This document shows positions 17,984 to 27,502 of a stretch of 64,000 bases of DNA, in pieces. Below the pieces are notes generated by a model. It worked only from the letters and a program-made list of their open reading frames with translations. It was not told the DNA's origin and did no database searches. This stretch comes from Vreelandella halophila (GTDB lineage Bacteria > Pseudomonadota > Gammaproteobacteria > Pseudomonadales > Oleiphilaceae): assembly GCF_009856365.1 (NCBI RefSeq), contig NZ_WMEX01000001.1, positions 310,001 to 374,000 on the forward strand. Direction: 5' to 3'. Both the position numbers and the translations under genes were made by a program. Position 1 is the stretch's first letter, and each line of letters begins with the position of its first letter.

Positions 17984-18919
17984 GTGGAAGATCGACCGAT
18001 CATCGTCAAGCGCGTCAAGAAAAAGGGTGGCGGCCATCATGGCGGCGCCTGGAAAGTGGCGTTCGCAGACTTCGCCATGGCCCTTATGGCGTTCTTTCTG
18101 GTGATGTGGGCGACCAACCAGGCCACACCGGAACAGAAGGAAGACATCTCGCGCTATTTCTCCGACCCTGTTGGTTACGAGGAGGGTGGCAATCCGAACC
18201 CTGTGGATCTTGGCGGAGCGCCGGCGGTGACGCGTAATGAGGGGCCGAGTGACGTCGCGCCCGAGCCGCTGAGCCTGAACGAGGACAACGTTAAAGAGCT
18301 GGCGGAGGCCATGGAGCGTCGCCAGACCGAGCAGCTCATGCAGGAACTGGATCAGAAACTTGAGGAAAGCGAGACCCTTCAGAAGTTCAAGGATCAGCTC
18401 CTGATCGACATTACCGATGAGGGGCTGAGGATCCAGATCGTGGATCGCTCCAACCGACCCATGTTCGCCAGCGGCAGCGACGAGCTTCAGCCCTACTCCC
18501 GGGACATTCTGTTCGAACTGGCGGAGCCCCTGGCGAAGGTCTCCAACAGGCTCAGCATTACGGGCCATACCGATCGCACGCCCTTTGCCCAGACCAACGA
18601 GCAGTACACCAACTGGGAACTGTCCGCCGACCGCGCCAATGCCGCCCGGCGCACGCTGGTGGCCGGTGGCGTTCCCGAGAGCCACATCGGCCGGATCGTG
18701 GGGCTGGCGGACTCAGTACTGTTCAACAAGGAAAATCCGCAGGCTCCCGTCAATCGCCGGATTTCGATCATTGTGCTGACCGAAGCCGCGCAGAAAGCCA
18801 TCGAGGAGCGTGAGTCCAGCGATACAGCGAGTGCCGAGGATCGCGAGACCATGGCCAATGATAACTGGATGGAGCGCGCCCGGGAGAGCCAGGTGGAAGA
18901 ATCCGAGGTCAACTGGTAG
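17984..18919 (+). CDS. motB: Flagellar motor stator protein MotB
   Basis: A 311-residue stator subunit starting with GTG behind GGAGG. A short basic cytoplasmic tail (KRVKKKGGG) leads into one membrane helix (about residues 25-47) that carries the ion-binding Asp29 in FADFAMALMAFF. The C-terminal OmpA-like peptidoglycan-binding domain runs from about residue 150 to 265 (ITGHTDRTPF, ELSADRANA). The helix resembles proton-type MotB more than sodium-type PomB, though that cannot be settled by eye. Its last 11 bases overlap the convergent rsgA gene. Confidence 0.95.
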   Translation: MEDRPIIVKRVKKKGGGHHGGAWKVAFADFAMALMAFFLVMWATNQATPEQKEDISRYFSDPVGYEEGGNPNPVDLGGAPAVTRNEGPSDVAPEPLSLNEDNVKELAEAMERRQTEQLMQELDQKLEESETLQKFKDQLLIDITDEGLRIQIVDRSNRPMFASGSDELQPYSRDILFELAEPLAKVSNRLSITGHTDRTPFAQTNEQYTNWELSADRANAARRTLVAGGVPESHIGRIVGLADSVLFNKENPQAPVNRRISIIVLTEAAQKAIEERESSDTASAEDRETMANDNWMERARESQVEESEVNW

Positions 18920-19898
18920 TCCTGCCGGCCTCGGCCTCATCCCGGATCATGAGGTAGTGTTCCATCCGCTGGGGATCCAGCTCCCCGTTTTCCACGGCTT
19001 TCTGCAGGGCACAACCCGGTTCCTTCTCGTGCCGGCAGTCCCGGAACCGGCAATGGCCGATCCATTCCCGCACGTCCGGGAAACCGTCGATGACCACCTC
19101 CGGGTCCATGTGCCAGAGGCCGAACTCCCGTATGCCGGGGGAATCGATAATGGCGCCGCCGTTGGCCAGCCGGTATAGGCAGGCCGTGGTTGTCGTGTGG
19201 GTGCCTTCGCCGCGGCGGGTGAGGTCACCCGTGCGGATCTCGGTGCCGGGAAGCCAGCGGCGGATCAGGCTGGATTTGCCGACCCCGGACTGCCCGGCAA
19301 TGATGCTGGTGACCGCGTCATCCAGCGGCTCGGGCAGGGCGCTGTCCTCGCCGTCAGAGGCTGAGGTAAGTGCCACTTCATAACCGAGGTCCTGGTAGGG
19401 AGCGAGGACTTCCTCCAGAAGCTCCATGCTGTCCTCGTCCAGCAGGTCCGCCTTGTTCAGCAGGATGACCACGGACAGCCCGTGGATCTCCGCCGCCGCC
19501 AGGTAGCGGTCCATCAGCGCCGGCTGGGGTGCCGGTGCTGGCGCGATGACCAGCACCAGCCGGTCGATGTTGGCGGCCATGGTCTTGAGCCGGCCGTAGC
19601 GGTCCGGGCGCTGGAGCTCGCGCTCGCGTGGCTGTCTTGCTACGACTACGGCAGTACCGTTTTCCTCCTCGCGCCACACGATCCGGTCGCCGGCGACCAG
19701 GCCGCCCAGATTAGCCCTCGGCTGGGCGCGGCGCTGCTCCCAGCCGGCCTCCACGGGATAGTCGATCAGCAGCTCGCCCCCGAAGTGCGCCACCACGGTG
19801 CCGTCATGGCCTTGCTCGCGTGTGGCGTCCTGCCACTGTTCCTGGCGGGACTGGATACGGCGCTGCTGCTGGTGGGAAAGGTTGCGTTTGCGGGGCAC
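18909..19898 (-). CDS. rsgA: Small ribosomal subunit biogenesis GTPase RsgA
   Basis: A 329-residue circularly permuted GTPase that acts in late 30S maturation. An N-terminal OB fold is followed by the GTPase motifs in permuted order: NKAD, then GQSGVGKSS, then DSPGIREFGL. A C-terminal zinc knuckle (CRFRDCRHEKEPGC) ends the protein. I chose the GTG start at 19898 because the family N-terminus is a short basic helix (RKRNLSHQQQRRI); the upstream ATG at 19964 would add 22 unrelated residues and run close to orn. It is divergent from orn and overlaps motB tail-to-tail by 11 bases. Confidence 0.93.
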   Translation of the reverse strand: MPRKRNLSHQQQRRIQSRQEQWQDATREQGHDGTVVAHFGGELLIDYPVEAGWEQRRAQPRANLGGLVAGDRIVWREEENGTAVVVARQPRERELQRPDRYGRLKTMAANIDRLVLVIAPAPAPQPALMDRYLAAAEIHGLSVVILLNKADLLDEDSMELLEEVLAPYQDLGYEVALTSASDGEDSALPEPLDDAVTSIIAGQSGVGKSSLIRRWLPGTEIRTGDLTRRGEGTHTTTTACLYRLANGGAIIDSPGIREFGLWHMDPEVVIDGFPDVREWIGHCRFRDCRHEKEPGCALQKAVENGELDPQRMEHYLMIRDEAEAGRTTS

Positions 19899-19969
19899 TG
19901 GGTCTTGTCTTGATGCTGTGAGAAGATGACGCCAAACCAACAGCCTATCGGAAAAGGAGCGCATCAGCC

Positions 19970-20524
19970 ATGGCGCAGCAGAACGAACGGGCCCAGAGAC
20001 TGATCTGGATTGACCTGGAAATGACCGGCCTGGACCCGGACAGCGATCGCATCATCGAAGTGGCCACCATCGTTACCGATGCAGACCTCAATGCCCTGGC
20101 CGAGGGCCCGGTCCTGGCGGTGCACCAGTCCGATGCGGTGCTTGAGGGCATGGATGAGTGGAACACCACCACCCACGGCAATTCCGGCCTGACCCGGCGC
20201 GTGCGCGAGAGCAGCCTCACCGAGCGCGACGCCGAGCTGGAAACCATCGCCTTCCTGAAGGAATGGGTGGACGCGCGCACCTCGCCCATCTGCGGCAACA
20301 GCATCTGTCAGGACCGGCGCTTTCTCGCCCGCTACATGCCGGAACTGGAAGCCTTCTTCCACTACCGCAACCTGGACGTGAGCACCGTCAAGGAGCTGGC
20401 CCGGCGCTGGAAGCCCGAAGCCCTGGAAGGCTTCAAAAAGAAGGGGGCGCACCAGGCGCTGGACGACATCCGCGAGTCCATTGCCGAGCTTCAGCATTAC
20501 CGGAAGACGTTGTTTGAACTGTGA
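19970..20524 (+). CDS. orn: Oligoribonuclease
   Basis: A 184-residue DEDD exonuclease that degrades two-nucleotide RNAs. The first metal-binding pair is in [11 protein letters not shown], and later acidic and His residues are in CQDRRF and HQALDDI. Orn is essential in many gammaproteobacteria and hydrolyses pGpG, the linear product of c-di-GMP, so it is functionally linked to fimX at the start of this window. After the stop, 20521-20546 can form a nine-pair hairpin without a U tract, which is the only termination signal before the convergent bcp gene. Confidence 0.97.
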   Translation: MAQQNERAQRLIWIDLEMTGLDPDSDRIIEVATIVTDADLNALAEGPVLAVHQSDAVLEGMDEWNTTTHGNSGLTRRVRESSLTERDAELETIAFLKEWVDARTSPICGNSICQDRRFLARYMPELEAFFHYRNLDVSTVKELARRWKPEALEGFKKKGAHQALDDIRESIAELQHYRKTLFEL

Positions 20525-20573
20525 ATGCGATTCCGTCCGCGTTCACGTTGACGTGCGTCCTTGCATAACTCGC

Positions 20574-21044
20574 TCAGGATGACGCTGTGGCTTCCAGATC
20601 CTGCAGGATCTCATCCACGTGCGCTTCCGGCTTCACCTTGGCGTAGTGCCTGCGGATCACGCCCTGTTCGTCGATCAGGAAGGATTCCCGGTTCACGCCC
20701 AGAGCCGGCTTGCCGAACATGGTCTTCTCTTTGAGCAGGTTGTAGGCCTTGAGGACCTCATGTTCCGGGTCGGCAAGGATCGGGAAGTTCAGTGATTCCT
20801 TGTCCGCGAACTTGCGGTGGGACTTGACGGTATCGCGGCTGACGCCCAGGACCTGTACGCCGTGCGCCTGCAGCTCCTCAAGACGGTCTCGGAATTGCTG
20901 CGCCTCCACGGTGCAGCCCGGTGTATTGTCTCTGGGGTAGACGTAGAGCAGCACCGTCTGGCCGCGGTAGTCCGCCAGGGAGTGTTCGTTTCCGTCCTGA
21001 TCCGGAAGCCGGAAATCCGGCGCCTGTTGTCCTTCCCAGCTCAT
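20574..21044 (-). CDS. bcp: Thiol peroxidase Bcp (one-cysteine type)
   Basis: A 156-residue peroxiredoxin of the BCP/PrxQ family that reduces hydroperoxides. The peroxidatic Cys44 is in the motif NTPGCTVEA. The resolving cysteine that many BCPs have five residues later is Gln49 here, and no other cysteine occurs in the protein, so it must work as a one-Cys enzyme with an external thiol. It is not part of the Pseudomonas orn-queG order at this spot, so it may have been inserted. It is convergent with orn. Confidence 0.93.
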   Translation of the reverse strand: MSWEGQQAPDFRLPDQDGNEHSLADYRGQTVLLYVYPRDNTPGCTVEAQQFRDRLEELQAHGVQVLGVSRDTVKSHRKFADKESLNFPILADPEHEVLKAYNLLKEKTMFGKPALGVNRESFLIDEQGVIRRHYAKVKPEAHVDEILQDLEATASS

Positions 21045-21098
21045 GATTCAGTGTTCCTCCGTTGGTGGTCAGGTATGGGAGCTCGGTGTGGGGTCAGA

Positions 21099-22160
21099 TC
21101 ATACCTGAACGATGCCGTGTCTGCGCAGGGCCCACTGCACATGCTCCCGCACCAGCTCTGACGGGAAGTCCTCCCGTGCTCTTAGCGCCTCGATCACCGG
21201 AATGGTGCTCGGGGCATTGCCCAGCCCCACGGCCAGATTCCGTAGCCAGCCCTCGTAGCCCGCCCGCCGGATGGCGGAGCCCTCGGTGCGTTTCAGGAAA
21301 GTTGCCTCGTCCCACAGGAAGAGCTCTGCCAGGGTGCTGTTGTCCAGTCCGTGGCGGGGCTGGAAGTCGGGTTCCTCGGTGGATTCACTGAACTTGTTGA
21401 ACGGGCAGACCAGCTGGCAGTCGTCGCAGCCGAAGACGCGGTTGCCCATCAGCGGTCTTAGTTCTTCCGGGATGGGGCCGTTGTTCTCGATGGTGAGGTA
21501 GGAGATGCAGCGGGCCGCGTCCAGCACATAGGGTTCCGGGAAGGCGTTGGTGGGGCAGACGTCCAGGCAGGCGGTGCAGCTGCCGCAGTGGTCGGTGGTC
21601 CAGGGCTCGTCCACCGGCAGTGGGGCGCTGGTGTAGATCTCGCCCAGGAAGAACCAGGAGCCCGCCTGTGGGTGCAGCAACAGGGTGTGCTTACCCTGCC
21701 AGCCCAGGCCTGCCTTCACGGCGATGGGCTTTTCCATCACCGGGGCGCTGTCGACGAAGGCGCGGTGGTAGTAGCCGGGTAGTGCCTCGTCGATCCACTT
21801 AGCCAGCTTCGCCAGACGCTTGCGCATGAGCTTATGGTAATCCCGCCCGAGGCTGTAGCGGGTGATGTAGGCCTTTTCGTCGTCGGCCAGGACCGCGTCC
21901 GGGGCGTCGGGCTCGGGGCGGTAATCCAGGCGGACCGCGATGATCCGTTCGGTGCCTTCCACCAGTTGCGCCGGCCTGTAGCGCTTCTCGCCGTGCTGTG
22001 CCATGTAGCTGAGATCGGCGTTCAGCCCCCTGTCCAGCCACTGGTTCAGTCGCTGGCCGGTTTCCTCCAGCTCCGTATCCGTAATGCCAACGGCCTGGAA
22101 GCCCAGTTCGTGGGCCCAGTCACGGATTTGTTCAGCGGTGGCGGTAAGATCGTTGGTCAT
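21099..22160 (-). CDS. queG: Epoxyqueuosine reductase
   Basis: A 353-residue cobalamin-dependent iron-sulfur enzyme that performs the last step of queuosine synthesis in tRNA. Two 4Fe-4S cluster motifs are visible: CGSCTACLDVCP and, later, CDDCQLVCP. The N-terminal domain with the B12 site includes RYSLGRDYHK. A C-terminal HEAT-like region follows. It is divergent from nnrD across 102 bases. The 54-base gap to bcp contains nothing obvious. Confidence 0.95.
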   Translation of the reverse strand: MTNDLTATAEQIRDWAHELGFQAVGITDTELEETGQRLNQWLDRGLNADLSYMAQHGEKRYRPAQLVEGTERIIAVRLDYRPEPDAPDAVLADDEKAYITRYSLGRDYHKLMRKRLAKLAKWIDEALPGYYHRAFVDSAPVMEKPIAVKAGLGWQGKHTLLLHPQAGSWFFLGEIYTSAPLPVDEPWTTDHCGSCTACLDVCPTNAFPEPYVLDAARCISYLTIENNGPIPEELRPLMGNRVFGCDDCQLVCPFNKFSESTEEPDFQPRHGLDNSTLAELFLWDEATFLKRTEGSAIRRAGYEGWLRNLAVGLGNAPSTIPVIEALRAREDFPSELVREHVQWALRRHGIVQV

Positions 22161-22262
22161 CCGGTCCTATGGCGTTTGAGTCGGAATTTGCTATGCTTAT
22201 CAGGGTTCTGTGCGGATTTCTTAAACCGCATTGTGATAACTGGTTCATTTTTGAGCGAAAAT

Positions 22263-23798
22263 ATGCCCAACCAGCCGCTGCCATTGTACACCGCTGAGCA
22301 GGTACGCAACCTGGATCGAGCCGCCATCGAGGACTTCGGGGTGGACGGTTTTGACCTGATGAAGCGGGCCGGTAAAGCCGCATTCCGGCTGGCGCGCCGG
22401 CGCTGGCCGGAGGCGCGTCAGCTGCTGGTGCTTTGCGGTGGTGGCAACAACGGGGGCGATGGCTATGTGGTGGCCGGGCTGGCCGCCCAGCAGGGGATCG
22501 CCTGCCACTGTGTGGCGGTATCCAATCCCTCGAAGCTCAGCGGTACGGCGGCATCCGCCTTTGCCTTTGCCCGTGAGAGCGGCGTTGACGTCATATCATT
22601 TGAATCTCTGGACGAAGGCCAGTTCGGTGCGCTGTTGGCGGAATCGGATCTGGTTGTGGATACCCTGCTCGGAACCGGCCTTGCCGGTGAGGTCCGTGCG
22701 CCCTATGCCGGGGTGATCGATCAACTCAACGCCTCACCAGTGCCAGTGCTCGCCGTGGATATCCCGTCTGGCCTGTGCAGTGGCACGGGTCGGGTGCTGG
22801 GGACGGCCGTCCGGGCAGCGGCCACCATCACCTTTATCGGGCGCAAGGCAGGACTGTACACGGGGCGGGCGCGGGACTGCACCGGGCCTGTGAGTTTTGA
22901 CGATCTTTCCGTGGATCCGGCGGTCCATGACGCGGAACCGGAACCTGCCGCGTGGCTCTGGTCGCCGGAAGCCGCGCTCACCCATCTGCCCCGGAGGCAT
23001 CCCACCACCCATAAGGGCGAATGCGGTCGTGTGCTCGTCGTTGGTGGTGATGAAGGTATGGGCGGTGCCGGAATCCTGGCTGGTGAGGCGGCCCTGCGCT
23101 GCGGTGCCGGCCTGGTGTTCCTGGCAACACGGGGTGTCCATGTGCCGGCGGCACTGGCGCGACGCCCGGAAATCCAGGCGCGGGCCGTGGAGCATGGTAA
23201 TGATCTGGACCCGTTGCTGGAGCGCGTGGATGTGGTCGTGGTTGGGCCCGGTCTTGGGAGCAGCGCCTGGGGGCAGCAGATGCTGCAGCGGGTGGCGGGT
23301 TTTTCCGGGCCTGTGGTCGCGGATGCGGATGCTCTGGCACTGATGCAGCAGCAGGGGGTGCCGGCGGATGCTGGCCAGTGGATACTGACGCCGCACCCCG
23401 GCGAGGCGGCCCGGTTGCTGGGGGCCAGCGTGCCGGAGGTCGAGGCCGACCGCTATCAGGCCCTGGCGACACTGGTTGAGCAGCAGGGGGCGACCGTGAT
23501 TCTCAAGGGGGCCGGCAGTCTTGTGGGCGCGCCCGGGCGAACGCCGGCTGTCATCGAGGGCGGTAATCCCGGCATGGCTACGGCCGGCATGGGAGACGTC
23601 CTCAGTGGCGCCCTGGGGGCGCTTCTGGGCCAGGGTCTGGGGCCGTTCGGCGCTGCCGTTACCGGTGCCGCATGGCATGCGGCGGCTGCGGATCACGCAC
23701 TGGAATGGACCGGCTCGCATGGTCTCCTGGCGGGTGACCTGACGGAGGCGTTCGGCGTGGCCACCGCTGCTGTGCTTCCGGAGGTGGAGCGTGACTGA
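22263..23798 (+). CDS. nnrD: Bifunctional NAD(P)H-hydrate epimerase / dehydratase
   Basis: A 511-residue fusion that repairs hydrated NAD(P)H. The N-terminal epimerase half (about 1-220, YjeF/NnrE) has the GGGNNGGDGYV motif. The C-terminal dehydratase half (about 235-505, NnrD) has the GNPGMATAGMGDVLSG signature of ADP-dependent dehydratases. The ATG at 22263 was chosen because the longer open frame reads through queG on the opposite strand. It overlaps tsaE by eight bases and heads a long operon that runs through tsaE, amiB, mutL, miaA, hfq and hflX. Confidence 0.93.
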   Translation: MPNQPLPLYTAEQVRNLDRAAIEDFGVDGFDLMKRAGKAAFRLARRRWPEARQLLVLCGGGNNGGDGYVVAGLAAQQGIACHCVAVSNPSKLSGTAASAFAFARESGVDVISFESLDEGQFGALLAESDLVVDTLLGTGLAGEVRAPYAGVIDQLNASPVPVLAVDIPSGLCSGTGRVLGTAVRAAATITFIGRKAGLYTGRARDCTGPVSFDDLSVDPAVHDAEPEPAAWLWSPEAALTHLPRRHPTTHKGECGRVLVVGGDEGMGGAGILAGEAALRCGAGLVFLATRGVHVPAALARRPEIQARAVEHGNDLDPLLERVDVVVVGPGLGSSAWGQQMLQRVAGFSGPVVADADALALMQQQGVPADAGQWILTPHPGEAARLLGASVPEVEADRYQALATLVEQQGATVILKGAGSLVGAPGRTPAVIEGGNPGMATAGMGDVLSGALGALLGQGLGPFGAAVTGAAWHAAAADHALEWTGSHGLLAGDLTEAFGVATAAVLPEVERD

Positions 23799-24270
23799 GC
23801 CAACGGTTCTCGAGCTGCCGGATGAGCAGGCCACGGAAGCCCTGGGGGCAGCCCTGGGGCAGGCCTGTTCCGCCGGCGGTGTGATCCACCTGGTCGGGGA
23901 TCTGGGCGTTGGCAAGACGACCCTGGCGCGCGGACTCATGCATGCGCTGGGGCATGAGGGCGCGGTACGCAGCCCGACCTTCACGCTGGTGGAACCCTAT
24001 GAAGCGCTGTCGCCGAAGGTCTATCACTTTGATCTCTATCGGCTCGGTGACCCTGAGGAACTGGAAATGATGGGCATCCGCGACTACATGGAAGAAGGGG
24101 CTCTGGTTGTAATCGAGTGGCCGGAGCGTGCCGGGGGCGTGCTTCCGGCGCCGGAATGCCGGGTTGAGCTGTCGGATGCGGGCAGTGGGCGCAGCGCCCG
24201 GATTCATACGAATGATCGGATTGCCGGGGCCGCCAGGCAGGCCCTGGCCGGCAGGAGCAGCAGTCAATGA
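23791..24270 (+). CDS. tsaE: tRNA N6-adenosine threonylcarbamoylation ATPase TsaE
   Basis: A 159-residue P-loop ATPase (GDLGVGKTTLARG) that drives the TsaBCDE complex forming t6A37 in ANN-decoding tRNAs. The Walker B region with YHFDLYRL and the EWPER segment are typical. Translation starts at a GTG inside the end of nnrD (8-base overlap), and the stop overlaps amiB as ATGA, so the three genes are tightly coupled. The other tsa genes are outside the window. Confidence 0.95.
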   Translation: MTEPTVLELPDEQATEALGAALGQACSAGGVIHLVGDLGVGKTTLARGLMHALGHEGAVRSPTFTLVEPYEALSPKVYHFDLYRLGDPEELEMMGIRDYMEEGALVVIEWPERAGGVLPAPECRVELSDAGSGRSARIHTNDRIAGAARQALAGRSSSQ

Positions 24271-25607
24271 GTACCTGGATGACACGTTTTCTGGCAGGTC
24301 TGACCCTGATGGTGGCAGCCGTGGCCCAGGCCCAGGCCGGCACACCGGTTGATAACGCCCGGATCTGGCCGGCGACGGATCATACAAGGCTGGTGCTTGA
24401 GACGGGCAGCTCCGTGGAACACCGGCTGTTTGCCCTGGAGTCGCCCCGCCGGCTGGTGATCGACGTGGAGCAGGCGGATCTTGAGACCGACCTCGGCGCG
24501 CTGGACCTTGATGAGACGCCCATCCGCCGTATCCGCACCGGCCGCCGGAAGAACGGCGACCTGCGCGTGGTGCTGGATATGAAGGAGGATGTGGAACCCC
24601 GCAGCTTCCAGCTCAAACCGAACCAGAAATACGGTCACCGCCTGGTCGTCGATCTCATGGATCTCGACAAGACCCGTGAGCAGGAGCAGGAAGCGGTTCT
24701 GGAAGACCAGAGCGAGAGCAAGCGCCGGAACATCATTGTGGTGGTGGACGCCGGTCATGGGGGCGAGGACCCGGGGGCCATCGGTCCCTCAGGGGTTCAG
24801 GAGAAACACGTCACCATGGAACTGTCCAGGCGGATGGTGGACCGGATCAATGCCATGGAAGGCTACGAGGCCTATCTGACCCGCAAGGACGACTATTACA
24901 TCGGTCTGCGCAAGCGTACCGAGATCGCCCGGGACTATAACGCGGACCTGTTTGTGTCCGTGCATGCGGATGCCTTCCGCTCCCCGCGGCCGCGCGGTGC
25001 ATCGGTGTATGCGCTGTCGACGGACGGCGCCAGTAGTGAGGCCGCGCGCTGGTTGGCGGAGAGTGAGAACAGCGCTGACCTGATCGGCGGTGTTGGCGGT
25101 GTCTCGCTCAAGGACAAGGACGAGATGCTGGCGGGCGTGCTGCTGGACCTTTCCATGACGGCGAGTATTGAGTACAGCATGGGGGTCGGGTCCAATGTTC
25201 TCGATCAGCTGGACACGGTGGGCAAACTGCACAAGTCATCTGTTGAGCAGGCGGGATTTGCGGTGCTCAAGAGCCCGGATATTCCGTCCATCCTTGTTGA
25301 GACCGGGTTTATTTCCAACCCGACGGATGAGCAACGCCTGACCCAGGCATCCCATCAGCGCCAGATTGCGGACGCGGTTGTCTCGGGTCTGGGTCGCCAC
25401 TTCCGTGCCTCGCCGCCACCCGGGACCCTGATCGCCCACCGTCAGGGGAACGCAGAGGACAGGCGCGAGTATGAAATCCGGCGCGGCGATACCCTGTCGG
25501 CCATCGCCCGGCGCAATCAGGTGTCGGTGCAGAAGCTCAAGTCAGCCAACAACATCAATGGTGAGACGCTGCATATCGGGCAGGTGATCAGCATCCCCTC
25601 GTCCTGA
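24267..25607 (+). CDS. amiB: N-acetylmuramoyl-L-alanine amidase AmiB/AmiC family
   Basis: A 446-residue exported amidase that cleaves septal peptidoglycan. A signal peptide ends near AQAQA (residue about 24). An AMIN domain (about 30-135) targets the septum. The amidase_3 catalytic domain (about 150-385) carries zinc ligands in DAGHGGEDPG, SVHADAF and the glutamate of VETGFISN. A C-terminal LysM repeat (about 400-444, YEIRRGDTLSAIA) binds peptidoglycan; this LysM tail is the AmiB form in Pseudomonas. The insertion between ligands suggests an autoinhibitory helix that EnvC or NlpD would relieve. Confidence 0.93.
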   Translation: MSTWMTRFLAGLTLMVAAVAQAQAGTPVDNARIWPATDHTRLVLETGSSVEHRLFALESPRRLVIDVEQADLETDLGALDLDETPIRRIRTGRRKNGDLRVVLDMKEDVEPRSFQLKPNQKYGHRLVVDLMDLDKTREQEQEAVLEDQSESKRRNIIVVVDAGHGGEDPGAIGPSGVQEKHVTMELSRRMVDRINAMEGYEAYLTRKDDYYIGLRKRTEIARDYNADLFVSVHADAFRSPRPRGASVYALSTDGASSEAARWLAESENSADLIGGVGGVSLKDKDEMLAGVLLDLSMTASIEYSMGVGSNVLDQLDTVGKLHKSSVEQAGFAVLKSPDIPSILVETGFISNPTDEQRLTQASHQRQIADAVVSGLGRHFRASPPPGTLIAHRQGNAEDRREYEIRRGDTLSAIARRNQVSVQKLKSANNINGETLHIGQVISIPSS

Positions 25608-25625
25608 TCTGGTACCATTCCGATC

Positions 25626-27500
25626 ATGGCAGCCATCCAGACCCTACCCCCCCGTCTCGCCAACCAGATCGCGGCCGGCGAAGTCGTTGAACGCCCGGCC
25701 TCGGTTACGAAGGAACTCCTCGAAAATGCGCTGGATGCCGGCGCCTCCAGGGTTGAAGTGGAGGTGGAGCAGGGCGGGGCGCGCCTGATCCGGGTGCGCG
25801 ATGATGGCGACGGTATTGCCCATGATCAGATGCCGCTGGCGCTCAGCCGTCATGCCACCAGCAAGATTCACAGCCTTGATGACCTGGAGGCGGTGAGTTC
25901 CCTGGGGTTCCGCGGTGAGGCACTGGCAAGCATCAGTTCCGTGGCGAGGCTGACGCTGACCTCCCGCGCCAGAGGAGAGACCGAGGGGTGGTGCGTGGAG
26001 GCCGAGGGGCAGGACATGCAGACTCGGGTGTCACCGGCGGCCCACCCCCAGGGCACCACCGTCGAGGTTCGGGATCTGTTCTTCAACACGCCGGCCCGTC
26101 GCAAGTTCCTGCGCACCGAGAAAACCGAGTTCAATCACCTGGAAGAGACCCTGAGGCGCCAGGCGCTGAGTCGCTTCGATGTGGGCTTCACCCTCCAGCA
26201 CAATGGCCGGGCGGTGCAGTCCCTGCGGCCGGCAACCACCGAGCGTGACCGGCAGCAGCGGGTGGCCAGTCTCTGCGGCAGCCAGTTCATGGAACACGCC
26301 CTGAGTATTGATGTGGAGGCGTCGGGCCTGCGCCTGCAGGGCTGGGTGGCGCTGCCGACGTTCTCGCGCAGCCAGGCGGATCTGCAGTATTTCTTCGTCA
26401 ACGGTCGCCCCATCCGGGACCGGCTGGTGGCTCATGCAGTGCGCCAGGCGTATCGCGACGTGCTCTATAACCAGCGCCATCCGGCTTTTGTGCTCTATCT
26501 GGAGGTTGATCCGGCCAATGTGGATGTCAACGTCCACCCGACCAAGCACGAGGTCCGTTTCCGAGACGGCCGCCTGGTCCATGATTTTCTGTTCCGCAGC
26601 CTGCACCGCGCCCTGGCTGAAGTGCGACCCGGCGATGACAGCACGGAGCCGGGGCAGGGTGAGGCGGGTGCCCCGGCCCCGTCTGGATCTGCTGTTGCAA
26701 CGGGGGTGGCTGATGAGCCTGCGGTGAGCGGTCCGGCGCAGAGCCGGGACAGGCCCGCCAGTCCCTCGGAGACCGAGGCCCAGATGGCCTTCTACGGCGG
26801 GCTGCACCAGGGCGGCGGCCCCTCCGCCAATGCCGTTCGGGAAGCCTCGCCCACGCCCTTCATCCAGAGCCGCACCACGGCTCCCTCCACTATGCCTGAG
26901 AGCCCGGAAGGGGAAATGCCGCCACTGGGCTACGCCGTCGCGCAGCTCCATGGTGTGTACATCCTTGCCCAGAGTGCCGAGGGGATGGTGATTGTGGACA
27001 TGCATGCCGCCCATGAACGCATTGTCTATGAACGCATGAAGCGCGGTGTGGCAGGGGAAGGTGTGACCTCCCAACCGATGCTGGTACCGCTGACGCTCAA
27101 CGTGAGCCAGCGTGAGGCGGATCACGCCGAACAGTACGCCGACGACATGGCAACACTTGGGCTGCAGTTGGACCGCATGGGTCCGGAAACGGTGACCGTG
27201 CGCCAGGTTCCGGCGCTGCTGCGGGACGCGGATATGGAGCAGCTGGTGCGCGATGTTCTCTCGGATCTGGTGACCCATGGCCGCAGTCAGCAGGTGGAGG
27301 CCCGTATCGAGCACTTGCTGGGCACCATGGCCTGCTACGGCTCAGTACGGGCCAACCGCCAGTTGACGATCCCGGAAATGAACGCACTGCTGCGCGATAT
27401 GGAGGCCACGGAGCGCAGCGGTCAGTGCAACCATGGTCGGCCCACCTGGACGCGGCTGAGCATGGGGGATCTGGACAAGCTCTTCATGCGGGGTCAGTAG
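25626..27500 (+). CDS. mutL: DNA mismatch repair protein MutL
   Basis: A 624-residue GHKL ATPase that links MutS mismatch recognition to strand incision. The N-terminal ATPase (1-330) shows [14 protein letters not shown] and [13 protein letters not shown] variable proline- and serine-rich linker covers about 340-435. The C-terminal dimerisation domain begins at about 440 ([13 protein letters not shown]). I did not see the DQHAAHERxxYE endonuclease motif in its catalytic form; the equivalent reads [14 protein letters not shown], so endonuclease activity is doubtful and a MutH-dependent or other system would be needed. Confidence 0.95.
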   Translation: MAAIQTLPPRLANQIAAGEVVERPASVTKELLENALDAGASRVEVEVEQGGARLIRVRDDGDGIAHDQMPLALSRHATSKIHSLDDLEAVSSLGFRGEALASISSVARLTLTSRARGETEGWCVEAEGQDMQTRVSPAAHPQGTTVEVRDLFFNTPARRKFLRTEKTEFNHLEETLRRQALSRFDVGFTLQHNGRAVQSLRPATTERDRQQRVASLCGSQFMEHALSIDVEASGLRLQGWVALPTFSRSQADLQYFFVNGRPIRDRLVAHAVRQAYRDVLYNQRHPAFVLYLEVDPANVDVNVHPTKHEVRFRDGRLVHDFLFRSLHRALAEVRPGDDSTEPGQGEAGAPAPSGSAVATGVADEPAVSGPAQSRDRPASPSETEAQMAFYGGLHQGGGPSANAVREASPTPFIQSRTTAPSTMPESPEGEMPPLGYAVAQLHGVYILAQSAEGMVIVDMHAAHERIVYERMKRGVAGEGVTSQPMLVPLTLNVSQREADHAEQYADDMATLGLQLDRMGPETVTVRQVPALLRDADMEQLVRDVLSDLVTHGRSQQVEARIEHLLGTMACYGSVRANRQLTIPEMNALLRDMEATERSGQCNHGRPTWTRLSMGDLDKLFMRGQ

Positions 27501-27502
27501 CC

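Noticed and set aside
20521-20546. Intrinsic terminator between orn and bcp
   Set aside because: A nine-pair stem is present, but there is no T tract after it on either strand.
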